Shown here piece by piece: positions 1-8,256 of a stretch of DNA of 64,000 bases (within the stretch, counting starts at the first letter, position 1; every line of letters begins with the position of its first letter). Source of the stretch: MPNO01 sp965200535. Its GTDB lineage: Bacteria > Pseudomonadota > Alphaproteobacteria > MPNO01. The stretch lies in assembly GCA_965200535.1 (NCBI GenBank), contig CBDAUF010000002.1, positions 434,001 to 498,000 of the forward strand, given 5' to 3'. The position numbers and the translations under genes were made by a program. The notes below the pieces were generated by a model. The model had not been told where the DNA came from. It saw nothing but the letters and a program-made list of their open reading frames with translations, and did no database searches.

Positions 1-2
1 CG

Positions 3-518
3 CTGATCAACCCCGCGGCGGTGGATTCGCCGGCGCTCCACTGGCCGTGGCAGGAGGTGAAGCGCGAGCTCGACAAGCTGCAGGACCTCGGTCAGGAGTA
101 TCGCGGCCGGCGCCTCTATCTCCTGTTCAATCCCATGACCGGCCGTTTCAACGGCACCACGCCCAACTTCTTCGCGACCATGACGGTGCGGCCGCCGAAG
201 ATCGTCGACCGCCCGCACCGCCACGTCTCCGCGGCGATCAACTACTATTTCTCGGGCAGCGGCCGTTCCACCGTGGAGGGCAAGGTCTACCAGTGGAAGG
301 CCGGCGATCTGATGCTGTCGGCGCCGGGCTGGGCGGTCCACAACCATGCGTCTCACGACGAGGCGGTCTACGAGCTCACCATCCAGGACCAGCCGCTCAA
401 CATCGCCATGGAATCGCTCCTCTGGCAGGAAGACCTCAAGCATCCGTGGTCGGTGCTCGGCGCCAATGTCGGCTTCGAGACCAACAAGGAGCAGATCCAG
501 GCGGCGTTCGGCGAATAG
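3..518 (+). CDS. Cupin-domain protein, 3' part (5' end outside window)
   Basis: The reading frame is open to the left window edge, so the gene probably starts upstream; an internal GTG at 21 is the first possible start inside the window. Two cupin motifs are visible: an H-R-H with following aromatic strand (RPHRHVSAAINYYF) and the second motif GDLMLSAPGWAVHNH, which supplies another metal-type histidine. The region resembles the C-terminal cupin of gentisate 1,2-dioxygenase-like bicupins, but the N-terminal half needed to decide is missing. The DapA-family gene follows directly. A role in ring cleavage or metal-dependent catabolism is inference; the cupin fold call is well supported. Confidence 0.7.
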   Translation: MINPAAVDSPALHWPWQEVKRELDKLQDLGQEYRGRRLYLLFNPMTGRFNGTTPNFFATMTVRPPKIVDRPHRHVSAAINYYFSGSGRSTVEGKVYQWKAGDLMLSAPGWAVHNHASHDEAVYELTIQDQPLNIAMESLLWQEDLKHPWSVLGANVGFETNKEQIQAAFGE

Positions 519-530
519 GTGTCTGCAGCG

Positions 531-1430
531 ATGATCGATCTGCCCGACGATTTCCTGCGCGGTTCGATCCCGCCCCTGATCACCCCGTTCCGCGGCGGGG
601 CGGTGGACTACGCCGCCTACGCCGAGATGGTCGAGTTCCAGATTCGGGAGGGCTCGCACGGCATCCTCGTCAACGGCACGACCTCGGAACCGGCGACCCT
701 GACCGTCGAGGAGCGCAACCGCGCGGTCGATATCGCGGTCGAGGCGGCGGCGGGACGGGTGCCGGTCGTGGCCGCCACCGGCTCGCAGTCCTTCGCCGAC
801 ACCGGAGCGCTGACCCGCCATGCGGAACGGGCGGGCGCCGACGCGCTGCTGATCGTCACCCCGTACTTCCTGCGCCCGCCGCAGCGCGGGCTGGTGGCCT
901 ATTATCTCGAACTCGCCGGGGAGACCGGCCTGCCGTGGATGATCTACCACATCCCCGGCCGCGCCGCGGTCGGCGTGACCCTCGACACCCTCTCCGAAAT
1001 CGCCGGCAAGGCGGACAATTTCGTCGGCATGAAGCACGCGGTCGACGATCTCGGCTTCGTCAGCCGCTGCCTGGCGAAATTCGGCATGCGGTTCCGCATC
1101 TTCGTCGGGCTCGAGGATCTGAGCTACCCGATGATGGCGGTCGGCGCCTGCGGGCTGATGAACGCGGTCGGCAACCTCCAGCCGGCGCGGCTCGCGGCGA
1201 TGTGCGAAGCGGTCCGGGAAGGCAGTCTCCAGAAGGCCCGGGACATCCACTATGCGCTGTTCGAGATCAACCAGGCGGTCTTCTTCGACACCAACCCGAT
1301 CCCCATCAAGTACATGATGAAACGGCTCGGCCTGATCCCGCAGAACGAGCACCGCCTGCCCATGGTCCCCGCCCTCCCCGAACTGGAAAAGCGCCTCGAC
1401 GGGGTGCTCGAGCGGGCGGGAATGATCTGA
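531..1430 (+). CDS. DapA/NanA-family class I aldolase or lyase
   Basis: The product (299 aa) is a complete (beta/alpha)8 Schiff-base lyase of the dihydrodipicolinate synthase family. Visible are the substrate-binding GTTSE loop (usual form GTTGE), the catalytic Tyr139 in YHIPGR, and the Schiff-base Lys168 in MKHAVDD. The C-terminal NPIPIKYMMKRLGLI segment is also typical. I chose ATG 531, preceded by AGGTG; an in-frame GTG at 519, abutting the cupin stop, is possible. Because it sits with a cupin enzyme and a TRAP importer rather than with lysine genes, a catabolic pyruvate-releasing aldolase or dehydratase is as likely as true DapA. The substrate cannot be told from sequence. Confidence 0.85.
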   Translation: MIDLPDDFLRGSIPPLITPFRGGAVDYAAYAEMVEFQIREGSHGILVNGTTSEPATLTVEERNRAVDIAVEAAAGRVPVVAATGSQSFADTGALTRHAERAGADALLIVTPYFLRPPQRGLVAYYLELAGETGLPWMIYHIPGRAAVGVTLDTLSEIAGKADNFVGMKHAVDDLGFVSRCLAKFGMRFRIFVGLEDLSYPMMAVGACGLMNAVGNLQPARLAAMCEAVREGSLQKARDIHYALFEINQAVFFDTNPIPIKYMMKRLGLIPQNEHRLPMVPALPELEKRLDGVLERAGMI

Positions 1431-1571
1431 TCCCGACGTACCGGCGTTGTGCCTCCAGGTGGGAGGCGCAGCGAACCCGGGCGTTGCACCAGATTGTCCG
1501 GTTTCGGGCGGTATCGGACCGCGGGCTCCGCTATGGCTTCGACGCCACAACCTTGCCCGCGGTCCGGGAAG

Positions 1572-1620
1572 CGGCAGTACGGCGGGCGATCCCCGCCTGC
1601 CGGATCGGTCCTAGATCCGG
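1572..1620. terminator. Hairpins between convergent genes
   Basis: Between the convergent lyase and DctP genes there are two inverted repeats. One pairs CGGCA+GGCGGG with CCCGCC+TGCCG (1572-1602, 4-base bulge, loop CGATC). The other pairs CCGGATC with GATCCGG (1600-1606/1614-1620) and covers the dctP stop. There is no T tract, so factor-independent termination is uncertain. Confidence 0.4.
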
Positions 1621-2732
1621 TCGGGATCGAGCTTGCTGAACACCTCGTCCCACAGCGCCTGCGCGAACTTGTCGGGGTCGTCGCCGATATTCTGGTGGAT
1701 CTTCTCCCATTTAGCGACGTTGGCGAGATGGGCCTTGACGATCGCATCCGCCGATTTGACCCCGTCCTTCTTCGCCAGGGAGGGAACGATGTCCAGTTCC
1801 TTCTTCTTGTAGACCTCGAACGCGGGAGCCATCGAGCCATCCTCGACGGTGATCGTGACGCCCCGCTTGGCCGCCTCCGCGCGCACGTGCACGTCCTCCG
1901 CCATGTAGCCCCGGATCGTGATGTTGGCGATCAGGCCGGGAGCGTGCTTGACCATCGCCGTCCTTTCGGACGTCGACAACGCCTTCCAGGCGTCGCGGTT
2001 GACCACCATGCCGGACGGCGTCGGCTGGATCGCGAGATGCGCATCGAGCACGTGCTTTGTGAGATCCCACAGCCCGAACGACTGCAGCCAGCTGATAGGT
2101 CCGGCTATGCAGTCGAGATTGCCGCGTTGAATCGCCTGCACCGCCTTCGCCGGGCTTCCGCCGACCGGAACGGCGCCGAGCGACTTGAGGAAGCGGCCGA
2201 GCGCGCCGACGACCCGCACCCGCCGACCCTTCATGTCAGACGCCTTGGTGATCGGCGCACGGCACAGGAGATTGAACCGCGTCGATGCATAGTTGGCCAG
2301 GAACAGCGCGTTGTTCCTGGAGAAGTCCGCCTTGCATGCCGGACAATCGAGATGATAGGTCTCGGCCACCGCGCCCGCCATGACGACCGGCGACACCGAC
2401 GCGTTGATCAGATCGTAAACGACGTTGGCAGCGCGCAGTTCCTTGCGGGTGAACGCCGGAATGACCGGCCCGCCCGCGTCGGCGATGCGGTCACGGATGC
2501 CGGCCAATGTGGCGCGGCCGCCGAACAACTGTCCGCCGGCGAGGACTTTCCACTTGAGCGATCCGCTCGTCTCCCCGGTGACCGCCTTCAAATAGGGCAC
2601 CACGCCCTGGGTCAGCACCACGTTCTTCGGGCTATTCCACGATCCGTATACGTAATCGGCCGCCGCCGCAGACTGTGCCGCAAAGGCCAGCACAGCGGCA
2701 ACACCCGTCGAGAGCATCCATCTGTTCGACAT
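1611..2732 (-). CDS. TRAP transporter substrate-binding protein, DctP family
   Basis: The 373-aa product is the periplasmic receptor of a tripartite ATP-independent (TRAP) importer. It starts MSNRWMLSTG and carries a clear Sec signal peptide (hydrophobic VAAVLAFAA, cleavage near SAAAA-DY), followed by a DctP-type body of usual length. ATG 2732 is chosen over an upstream in-frame ATG because the signal peptide begins there and a GGGAGG lies about 8 bases before it. It is divergent from dctQ and dctM (2891-4781), which should form its membrane complex; three co-directional genes are more usual. The cargo is unknown, probably an organic acid by analogy with the family. Confidence 0.88.
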   Translation of the reverse strand: MSNRWMLSTGVAAVLAFAAQSAAAADYVYGSWNSPKNVVLTQGVVPYLKAVTGETSGSLKWKVLAGGQLFGGRATLAGIRDRIADAGGPVIPAFTRKELRAANVVYDLINASVSPVVMAGAVAETYHLDCPACKADFSRNNALFLANYASTRFNLLCRAPITKASDMKGRRVRVVGALGRFLKSLGAVPVGGSPAKAVQAIQRGNLDCIAGPISWLQSFGLWDLTKHVLDAHLAIQPTPSGMVVNRDAWKALSTSERTAMVKHAPGLIANITIRGYMAEDVHVRAEAAKRGVTITVEDGSMAPAFEVYKKKELDIVPSLAKKDGVKSADAIVKAHLANVAKWEKIHQNIGDDPDKFAQALWDEVFSKLDPDRI

Positions 2733-2890
2733 TTCGTATTCCCTCCCGGTTCTCGTCGTTCTGCCCCGTTCGGAACCCGAGCCGGCCCGGCAGGGCGTTT
2801 GTGATTGGGTGCAATCCTGCCAGACTGCATCGTCCGGGTTCCTCAAGTCAAAGATCGTACCGCTGCGGGAACTGAAGCGGGGGAGGTGGT

Positions 2891-3436
2891 ATGGCGCGGT
2901 TCAACCCCGAGCGTCCGCTCAGAAGGCTGGGCGAGGGTCTCGCCATCGGCGGCGGCGCGGCGCTGGTGCTGATGATGCTGCACATCGTTGCCGACGTCGC
3001 GACCAAGTACCTGTTCAACGATCCGATCGACGGCACGACAGAGATCGTCGCCGCCTACTACATGGTTGCGGTGGTGTTCCTGCCGCTGGCCTATGTGACG
3101 ATTGCCGAGGGACACCTGATCGTCGAACTGTTTACCGTCCGGATCGGCGGCCGCCCGCTTGCCGCGCTGGTGGGCGCCGCCGGACTGATAACGCTCCTGT
3201 ACCTTCTGTTCTTCATCTACCACACCGCGGTGGAGGCGGTTCGCCGCACCCGTGAAGGCGAGGCGTGGGAGACCTCGGTCGACCTCGTGGCGGTCTGGCC
3301 GAGCCGCTGGTTCCTGACCGTCGGCCTCACGGCGATGGCGCTCTATGTCGCGCTGGCGCTGGCCCGCCACTTCAGCCGCCGCTCCCCGGAACCGGGGTGG
3401 GCCCGGCTCGAAATCCCCACCCGCGACGCCTATTGA
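2891..3436 (+). CDS. TRAP transporter small permease, DctQ family
   Basis: This 181-aa integral membrane protein has four hydrophobic segments in the DctQ pattern: LAIGGGAALVLMMLHIV, MVAVVFLPLAYVTI, ALVGAAGLITLLYLLFFIY and FLTVGLTAMALYVALALA. It includes the family-typical WPSRWF before the last helix. The ATG follows GGGGGAGG with good spacing. DctQ proteins bridge the binding protein and the large permease. The dctM-type gene starts 37 bases downstream, so the two are very likely co-transcribed. Confidence 0.9.
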   Translation: MARFNPERPLRRLGEGLAIGGGAALVLMMLHIVADVATKYLFNDPIDGTTEIVAAYYMVAVVFLPLAYVTIAEGHLIVELFTVRIGGRPLAALVGAAGLITLLYLLFFIYHTAVEAVRRTREGEAWETSVDLVAVWPSRWFLTVGLTAMALYVALALARHFSRRSPEPGWARLEIPTRDAY

Positions 3437-3473
3437 GCCGGGGCGGCGCGAATGAGCGTTCGGGACGCTTGAC

Positions 3474-4781
3474 GTGACCCACCTCGAGATCGGCTTTGCC
3501 GGGATCGGCGCGGTCCTCGCGCTGATCGCGGTGCGGGTGCCGATCGGCGTGGCGCTCGGCGGTGTATCGATCGTCGGCATCATCTTTATCCGCGGCCCCG
3601 ACGTCGCAGCCGGCGTGGTCAAGAATACGCCCTTCGAGTTCGCCGCCAACTGGTCGATCTCCGCGATTCCGATGTTTCTGCTGATGGGGGCGGTCGCGCA
3701 CCATTCCGGGATCAGTGCGTCGCTGTTCCAGGCGGCGCGGCTATGGCTCGGCAATCTGCCCGGCGGGCTCGCGGTCGCCAGCAACTTCGCCTGTGCCGGT
3801 TTCTCTGCTGCGTCGGGGTCGAGCCTGGCAACCGCGGCCGCGATGGGCCGGATCACCATCCCCGAGATGATCGGTCACGGGTACGACAAGGGGCTATCGA
3901 CCGGCGTGGTGGTCGCGGCGGGGACGCTGGGTTCGCTCATCCCGCCCTCCATCCTGATGGTGCTCTACGGCATCTTCGCCGAGACCTCGATCGCGCAGCT
4001 CCTGATCGCCGGCGTGTTGCCCGGCATCCTCACCGCCGTGGTGTACGCCGCGATGATCGTCGCGCGCTGCAGCCTGAGTCCTGCGCTCGCCCCGCCGGTC
4101 CGGGAGCGGGTCCCGCTCGGCCGAAAACTCGCCGCGCTCGGCGATGTGTGGCCGATCCTGGTCCTGATCCTCGGGATCGTCGGCGGCATCTACTCCGGGT
4201 TGGTGACGCCGACCGAGGCGGGCGCCTTCGGCGCGTTCCTGTCCTTGGTTATCGCCACATTCCAGGGGCGCATGAGCTGGGATCTATTCAGGACCAGCGT
4301 CATGGAAGCCCTTGTCGGCACGGCGAAGATATTTTTCATCGCCATCGGCGCGGTGCTGCTCACCCGGTTTCTGGCTCTGAGCGGCGTCCCGTTCTTCATC
4401 GGCGAGATGATCGGCGACTGGGCGCTCGATCCGCTGCTGCTGGTCCTTGCGACCTCGCTGATCTACGTGCTGCTCGGCATGTTTCTCGAGCCGCTCGGGC
4501 TGATGCTGCTGACCCTGCCCTTGCTGTTGCCGATGTTCGAGGCCCTCAACCTCGATCTCGTGTGGCTGGGCGTGCTGGTCATCAAATATCTCGAGATCGG
4601 GCTGATGACACCGCCGGTCGGCTTCAACGTCTATATCGTCAAGAGCGTGGTCGGCGACGACGTTCCCCTCGGCACCATCTTCCGTGGTGTGACCTGGTTC
4701 CTCGCTTGCGAAGTCGTGGTCGTCGGTCTGCTTGTTGCCTTCCCCGAGATTTCCCTGTTCCTTCCCCGATTGATGACATAA
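3474..4781 (+). CDS. TRAP transporter large permease, DctM family
   Basis: The 435-aa product is the sodium-coupled transport subunit of the TRAP system. It shows about 12 hydrophobic segments and DctM signatures such as the ASGSSLATAAAMGRI region, GTLGSLIPPSI and the C-terminal LMTPPVGFNVYIVKSV. The start is GTG 3474; a nearer ATG at 3452 runs into a stop after six codons. It follows dctQ and closes the unit; the next gene is convergent. Confidence 0.92.
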   Translation: MTHLEIGFAGIGAVLALIAVRVPIGVALGGVSIVGIIFIRGPDVAAGVVKNTPFEFAANWSISAIPMFLLMGAVAHHSGISASLFQAARLWLGNLPGGLAVASNFACAGFSAASGSSLATAAAMGRITIPEMIGHGYDKGLSTGVVVAAGTLGSLIPPSILMVLYGIFAETSIAQLLIAGVLPGILTAVVYAAMIVARCSLSPALAPPVRERVPLGRKLAALGDVWPILVLILGIVGGIYSGLVTPTEAGAFGAFLSLVIATFQGRMSWDLFRTSVMEALVGTAKIFFIAIGAVLLTRFLALSGVPFFIGEMIGDWALDPLLLVLATSLIYVLLGMFLEPLGLMLLTLPLLLPMFEALNLDLVWLGVLVIKYLEIGLMTPPVGFNVYIVKSVVGDDVPLGTIFRGVTWFLACEVVVVGLLVAFPEISLFLPRLMT

Positions 4782-4841
4782 CCCGGCATCCCGACCGTCT
4801 CCCGGCAGCCTCCGCGGGGCGGTTGCAGGATCGGGGCGCCC

Positions 4842-5684
4842 TTACAGCCCGAGAATCGACTCCGCGTTGCCGTGGAAGAATTTTTCCAGGAATGTGTCGC
4901 TGTAGCCGACCTGGCCCCATTCCTCGAACAGCCGCGGGTAAGGCATCGACGGGTAGTCGCTGCCGAACATGACCTTGTCCCTGAGGCGCGAGCGCATGTC
5001 GCGGAGCAGCGAGGCGGGGATGTATTTCGGCGCCCAGCCCGACATTTCCCAGAACACGTTGCCCTTGTGCAGCGCGACCGCGGTCATTTCCTCGATCCAC
5101 GGCCAGCCGGGATGTGCCGCCACGATGGTGAGCGTCGGGAAGTCCGCGGCGATGTCGTCGATCGACGACGGGTGGGCATGGCGGATCCTGGCGCCGAGAC
5201 CCCCCGGCATCCCGGCGCCCATACCGGTGGTGCCGACATCGATCATCACCGGAACCCCCAGGGCGGCGATGGCTTCCCAAAGCGGGTAGAAGCGGCGTTC
5301 GTTGACCGCGAAATGGCCCATGATGGGGTGGAAGTGAAAGCCGAGCATCCCGAGATCCCCGACCGCATGCTCGGCCTCGGCGATGGCGGCCTCTCCCTTC
5401 AGGGGGTCGACCGCGCCCCATGCCTGGACGATGCGCTCCGGGTGGCGCTTCCACATGCCCGCGACGTAGTCGTTGGAGCATGGCGGGGTGCCCACGGTGG
5501 TCTCCAGGTCGAGCGCCACCAGCACGGCATCGACGCCCGCCTCGGCGAAATCGCGGACCACCTCTTCTTCCTCTTTGGCGGTCCAGTCGCGTTTCCAGTA
5601 CTCCGCCAGCGCCTCGACATAGGGCCCCTGGCAGTCGATCCAGGGCTGGGTGTTGGGATAGCAGTGCAGGTCGATTATGCGCAT
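4842..5684 (-). CDS. Amidohydrolase-2 family hydrolase/decarboxylase
   Basis: The 280-aa product has a TIM-barrel amidohydrolase-2 layout: MRIIDLHCYP at the N-terminus, HFHPIMGHF at mid-sequence, VAAHPGWPW, and the C-terminal metal-type FGSDYPSMPY. The canonical N-terminal H-x-H metal pair is reduced to H-C-Y here (His7 only), so metal ligation may differ from standard members. Relatives include LigI- and gamma-resorcylate-decarboxylase-type enzymes. The stop lies 60 bases from the convergent dctM. It is the last gene of a minus-strand group with an acyl-AMP ligase (14 bases upstream) and an SDR, suggesting degradation of an aromatic or cyclic acid (inference). Confidence 0.8.
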   Translation of the reverse strand: MRIIDLHCYPNTQPWIDCQGPYVEALAEYWKRDWTAKEEEEVVRDFAEAGVDAVLVALDLETTVGTPPCSNDYVAGMWKRHPERIVQAWGAVDPLKGEAAIAEAEHAVGDLGMLGFHFHPIMGHFAVNERRFYPLWEAIAALGVPVMIDVGTTGMGAGMPGGLGARIRHAHPSSIDDIAADFPTLTIVAAHPGWPWIEEMTAVALHKGNVFWEMSGWAPKYIPASLLRDMRSRLRDKVMFGSDYPSMPYPRLFEEWGQVGYSDTFLEKFFHGNAESILGL

Positions 5685-5698
5685 CGATGGGCCCGCCG

Positions 5699-7348
5699 CT
5701 AACCGTCTGCCTCTGCCGCGAGCTTCGCGGAGATGGTCTCCACCAGGGTCTTCTTCGAGACCTTGCCGAAAGCGGAGACCGGGAAGCTGTCGACGATCTC
5801 GATCCGCTCGGGCAGCTTGAAGCGGGCGATTTCCTTGGCCTCGAGGAACCGGACCAACTCGCCCAGTTCGACGCGCCCGCCCGGATGGAGGATCAGGTAG
5901 GCGCACATGCGCTCGCCGAGGCGGGCGTCGGGCATCGGAACGCACGCCACATTGCGCACCGCCGGGTGCATGAGGATCAGGTTTTCGATCTCCTCCGCCG
6001 AAATCTTCTCGCCGCCGCGGTTGATGAGGTCCTTGATCCGCCCTTCGACGATGTAGTTGCCGGACGGATGCTGGCGCAGGAGGTCGCCCGACCGGTAGAA
6101 GCCGTCGTTGGTGAAGGCCCGCGCGTTGTGTTCCTCCGCCGCGAAATAACCGCGCAGGGTGTAGGGGCCGCGCACGCAAAATTCGCCCACCTCGCCGAAC
6201 GGCACCACGTTGTCGTCCTCGTCCAGCAGCATCACCTCGTCGTCCGCACACATCGGCTGACCCACCGTTTCGAGTTGCGCATCCTCGCTGTCGGTGCGCT
6301 TGACGAACATCAGCGTGCCCTCCGCCATGCCGAAATTCTCCTGCACGAAGGCGTTGGGATAGACCTCGCGCATCCTGCGCTTGACCTCGGGCTGGAGGCG
6401 CTGGCCGCCGCTGCCGATCATCCGCACCGACGACAGGTCGTGATCGGCGGCCGCGGGATCGTTGATCCAGCCGATATGCAGCGCCGGAACGCCGATGACA
6501 TGGGTGACGCGGTGCTTCTCGATCATCGCGAAGGCGTTCGGCGCCCGGGCGCTGGTCGACAACACCACCGCTGCACCGGAGAGCAGGTAGCCCTGCAATC
6601 CCGGGCAGGCGAGCGGCAGGTTGTGCGCGATCGGCAGCACGATCAGCAGGCGGGACTCCGGCGTCACCTCGGTTTCCCGCGCCGCCTGTTTCGAGTTGTA
6701 GGCGTAATCGTTGTGGCTGCGCGGGATCAGCTTGGGGATCCCGGTGGTGCCGCCGGACAACTGGAACACGGCGGGGTCGGCCGGATCGATATCGATGGCG
6801 GCGAGCGCCCCGGCATCGAGCGGCGCCGGCCGTTCGATCAGCCGGTGCAGCGAGAGCGCCTCCCCCTCCGCGTCGCCCATGACGATGAGGTGTTTCAGAT
6901 GGCTGTTTTCCGCCTGCACGCGCACCGCCATGGCGCGGTAGTCGAAGCCTCGTATGACATCCGGAACCACGCAGGCGGCGGCGCCCGAGAGCGCCGCGAA
7001 CTGGTTGATTTCGGCGAATCGGTGAGTGACCAGCGCGGCGATGGGGATACAGCCGGCCTTCTGCAAGGCCACGTAGAGGACGGCGAACTCCCGCACGTTG
7101 GGAAGCTGGACGACCACCCGGTCGAGCGGCTGCAGGCCCAACGCGACCAGGTTGAGCGCCAGGTTGGTCGACAGCCGGTCGAGTTCGCCGTAGGTGTACT
7201 GTCCGGTCTCGTCGATCACTGCCACACGGTCGGCAAATCTTTCCAGGCACGGCTGCAACTCCTCGCGCAGCGTGCGGTCTTCCCAGTACCCCTTTTCGCG
7301 GTAGATCTTCCGGAACTCCGGGGGAAAGGGAACGACGCCTTCCAGCAT
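5699..7348 (-). CDS. EntE/DhbE-like aryl-acid adenylating enzyme (AMP-binding)
   Basis: The 549-aa product is a complete ANL-superfamily adenylase. The core A3 motif is LSGGTTGIPK (about residues 197-206) followed by LIPRSHNDY, a form typical of 2,3-dihydroxybenzoate-AMP and salicylate-AMP ligases. The hinge NRGGEKISAEEIE and the A10 lysine (about Lys529 in FGKVSKK) are intact. It activates a carboxylic acid as its adenylate for transfer to CoA or a carrier. No isochorismate synthase, carrier protein or peptide synthetase is nearby, so siderophore synthesis is unlikely. CoA activation for catabolism, together with the SDR upstream and amidohydrolase downstream, fits better (inference). Confidence 0.88.
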   Translation of the reverse strand: MLEGVVPFPPEFRKIYREKGYWEDRTLREELQPCLERFADRVAVIDETGQYTYGELDRLSTNLALNLVALGLQPLDRVVVQLPNVREFAVLYVALQKAGCIPIAALVTHRFAEINQFAALSGAAACVVPDVIRGFDYRAMAVRVQAENSHLKHLIVMGDAEGEALSLHRLIERPAPLDAGALAAIDIDPADPAVFQLSGGTTGIPKLIPRSHNDYAYNSKQAARETEVTPESRLLIVLPIAHNLPLACPGLQGYLLSGAAVVLSTSARAPNAFAMIEKHRVTHVIGVPALHIGWINDPAAADHDLSSVRMIGSGGQRLQPEVKRRMREVYPNAFVQENFGMAEGTLMFVKRTDSEDAQLETVGQPMCADDEVMLLDEDDNVVPFGEVGEFCVRGPYTLRGYFAAEEHNARAFTNDGFYRSGDLLRQHPSGNYIVEGRIKDLINRGGEKISAEEIENLILMHPAVRNVACVPMPDARLGERMCAYLILHPGGRVELGELVRFLEAKEIARFKLPERIEIVDSFPVSAFGKVSKKTLVETISAKLAAEADG

Positions 7349-7366
7349 GACGGCCTCCCGGGCGGT

Positions 7367-8131
7367 TCAGGTGACGGCGGTAAAGCCGCCGTCGATGACG
7401 ACGATGTGGCCGGTGACGAACCTGTTGCCCTCGATCAGGCCGAGCATGGTCTCCGCCACGTCCTCCGCGGTGGCGATCCGCTTCAGAGGCGTGTAGCGCG
7501 CCCGCCGCGCCATCAGCCCTTCGTAATTCCCGGCCAGAGTGCGCTCCATCCACTCGCCTTCCATCCAGCCGGGGGCCACCGCGTTGACCCTGATCTCGGG
7601 GCCAAGCGCGCCAGCCAGCGTCTGCGTCAGATTGGCCACCGCCGCCTTGCTGGCGGCGTAGGGCAGCGGCTGCGGGCCGGGCCGCAGCCCGGCGATGGAG
7701 CACGTGTTGACGATGCAGGGATCGGAGGATTTGCGCAGCAGGGGCACGGCGGCGCGGGTGACCTGGAACAGGCCGCGCACGTTGACGGCGAAGACGCGGT
7801 CCCAGGCGTCGAGATCGACGCCGTCCATGTCCTTCGGTCCGGTCTCGACGGTGGTGCCGGCGTTGTTGATCAGGACATCGAGGCGGCCGAAAGCGTCCTC
7901 GCAGGCGGCGAGCATAGCCTTGACGCCGGCGTCATCGGCGACATCGCACCTGACCGCGAACGCCTTTGCGCCCTCCGCTGTGCAGGCGGCCACCGTCTCC
8001 TCCGCGCGCGCCCCGGAGGCCGCGTAGTTGACGGCGACGTCGTAGCCCGCGCGGGCGAGCGCCACGGCCGCCGCGGCGCCGATGCCGCTCGACGATCCGG
8101 TCACCAGTGCAGCCCGCCGTTCGCCGTTCAT
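7367..8131 (-). CDS. SDR-family NAD(P)-dependent oxidoreductase
   Basis: This 254-aa protein is a classical short-chain dehydrogenase. It has the TGSSSGIG dinucleotide loop (residues 11-18), a NNAGT motif, the catalytic Y-A-A-S-K motif, and the C-terminal VTGHIVVIDGGF. ATG 8131 (MNGERRAALV) is preceded by GGAG at good spacing; a longer in-frame start only adds a non-homologous leader. It is the first gene of the minus-strand group ending at 4842. The substrate is unknown; oxidation or reduction of a secondary alcohol on the acid activated by the neighbouring ligase is a guess. Confidence 0.88.
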   Translation of the reverse strand: MNGERRAALVTGSSSGIGAAAAVALARAGYDVAVNYAASGARAEETVAACTAEGAKAFAVRCDVADDAGVKAMLAACEDAFGRLDVLINNAGTTVETGPKDMDGVDLDAWDRVFAVNVRGLFQVTRAAVPLLRKSSDPCIVNTCSIAGLRPGPQPLPYAASKAAVANLTQTLAGALGPEIRVNAVAPGWMEGEWMERTLAGNYEGLMARRARYTPLKRIATAEDVAETMLGLIEGNRFVTGHIVVIDGGFTAVT

Positions 8132-8256
8132 GCAGAAACTCCGGGATCGGGGAAAAGGCTCGGAAGCCAATCGGTCGACCGGCGGCCAGTATTCTAGCCG
8201 GGAGCGGCGCGGTCAATTTGCCGCGGATCGGGGCCGCCCTCCATCGGCCGGGCGCA

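Noticed and set aside
4842..7703. A 953-codon minus-strand frame running from inside the ligase gene into the amidohydrolase
   Set aside because: Only its last 280 codons (from ATG 5684) show homology; the rest is the shadow of the ligase gene.
5699..8131. A catecholate siderophore cluster (EntE plus EntA-like SDR)
   Set aside because: No isochorismate synthase, isochorismatase-carrier or peptide synthetase is adjacent; the lone isochorismatase-family gene is 46 kb away and looks like an amidase.
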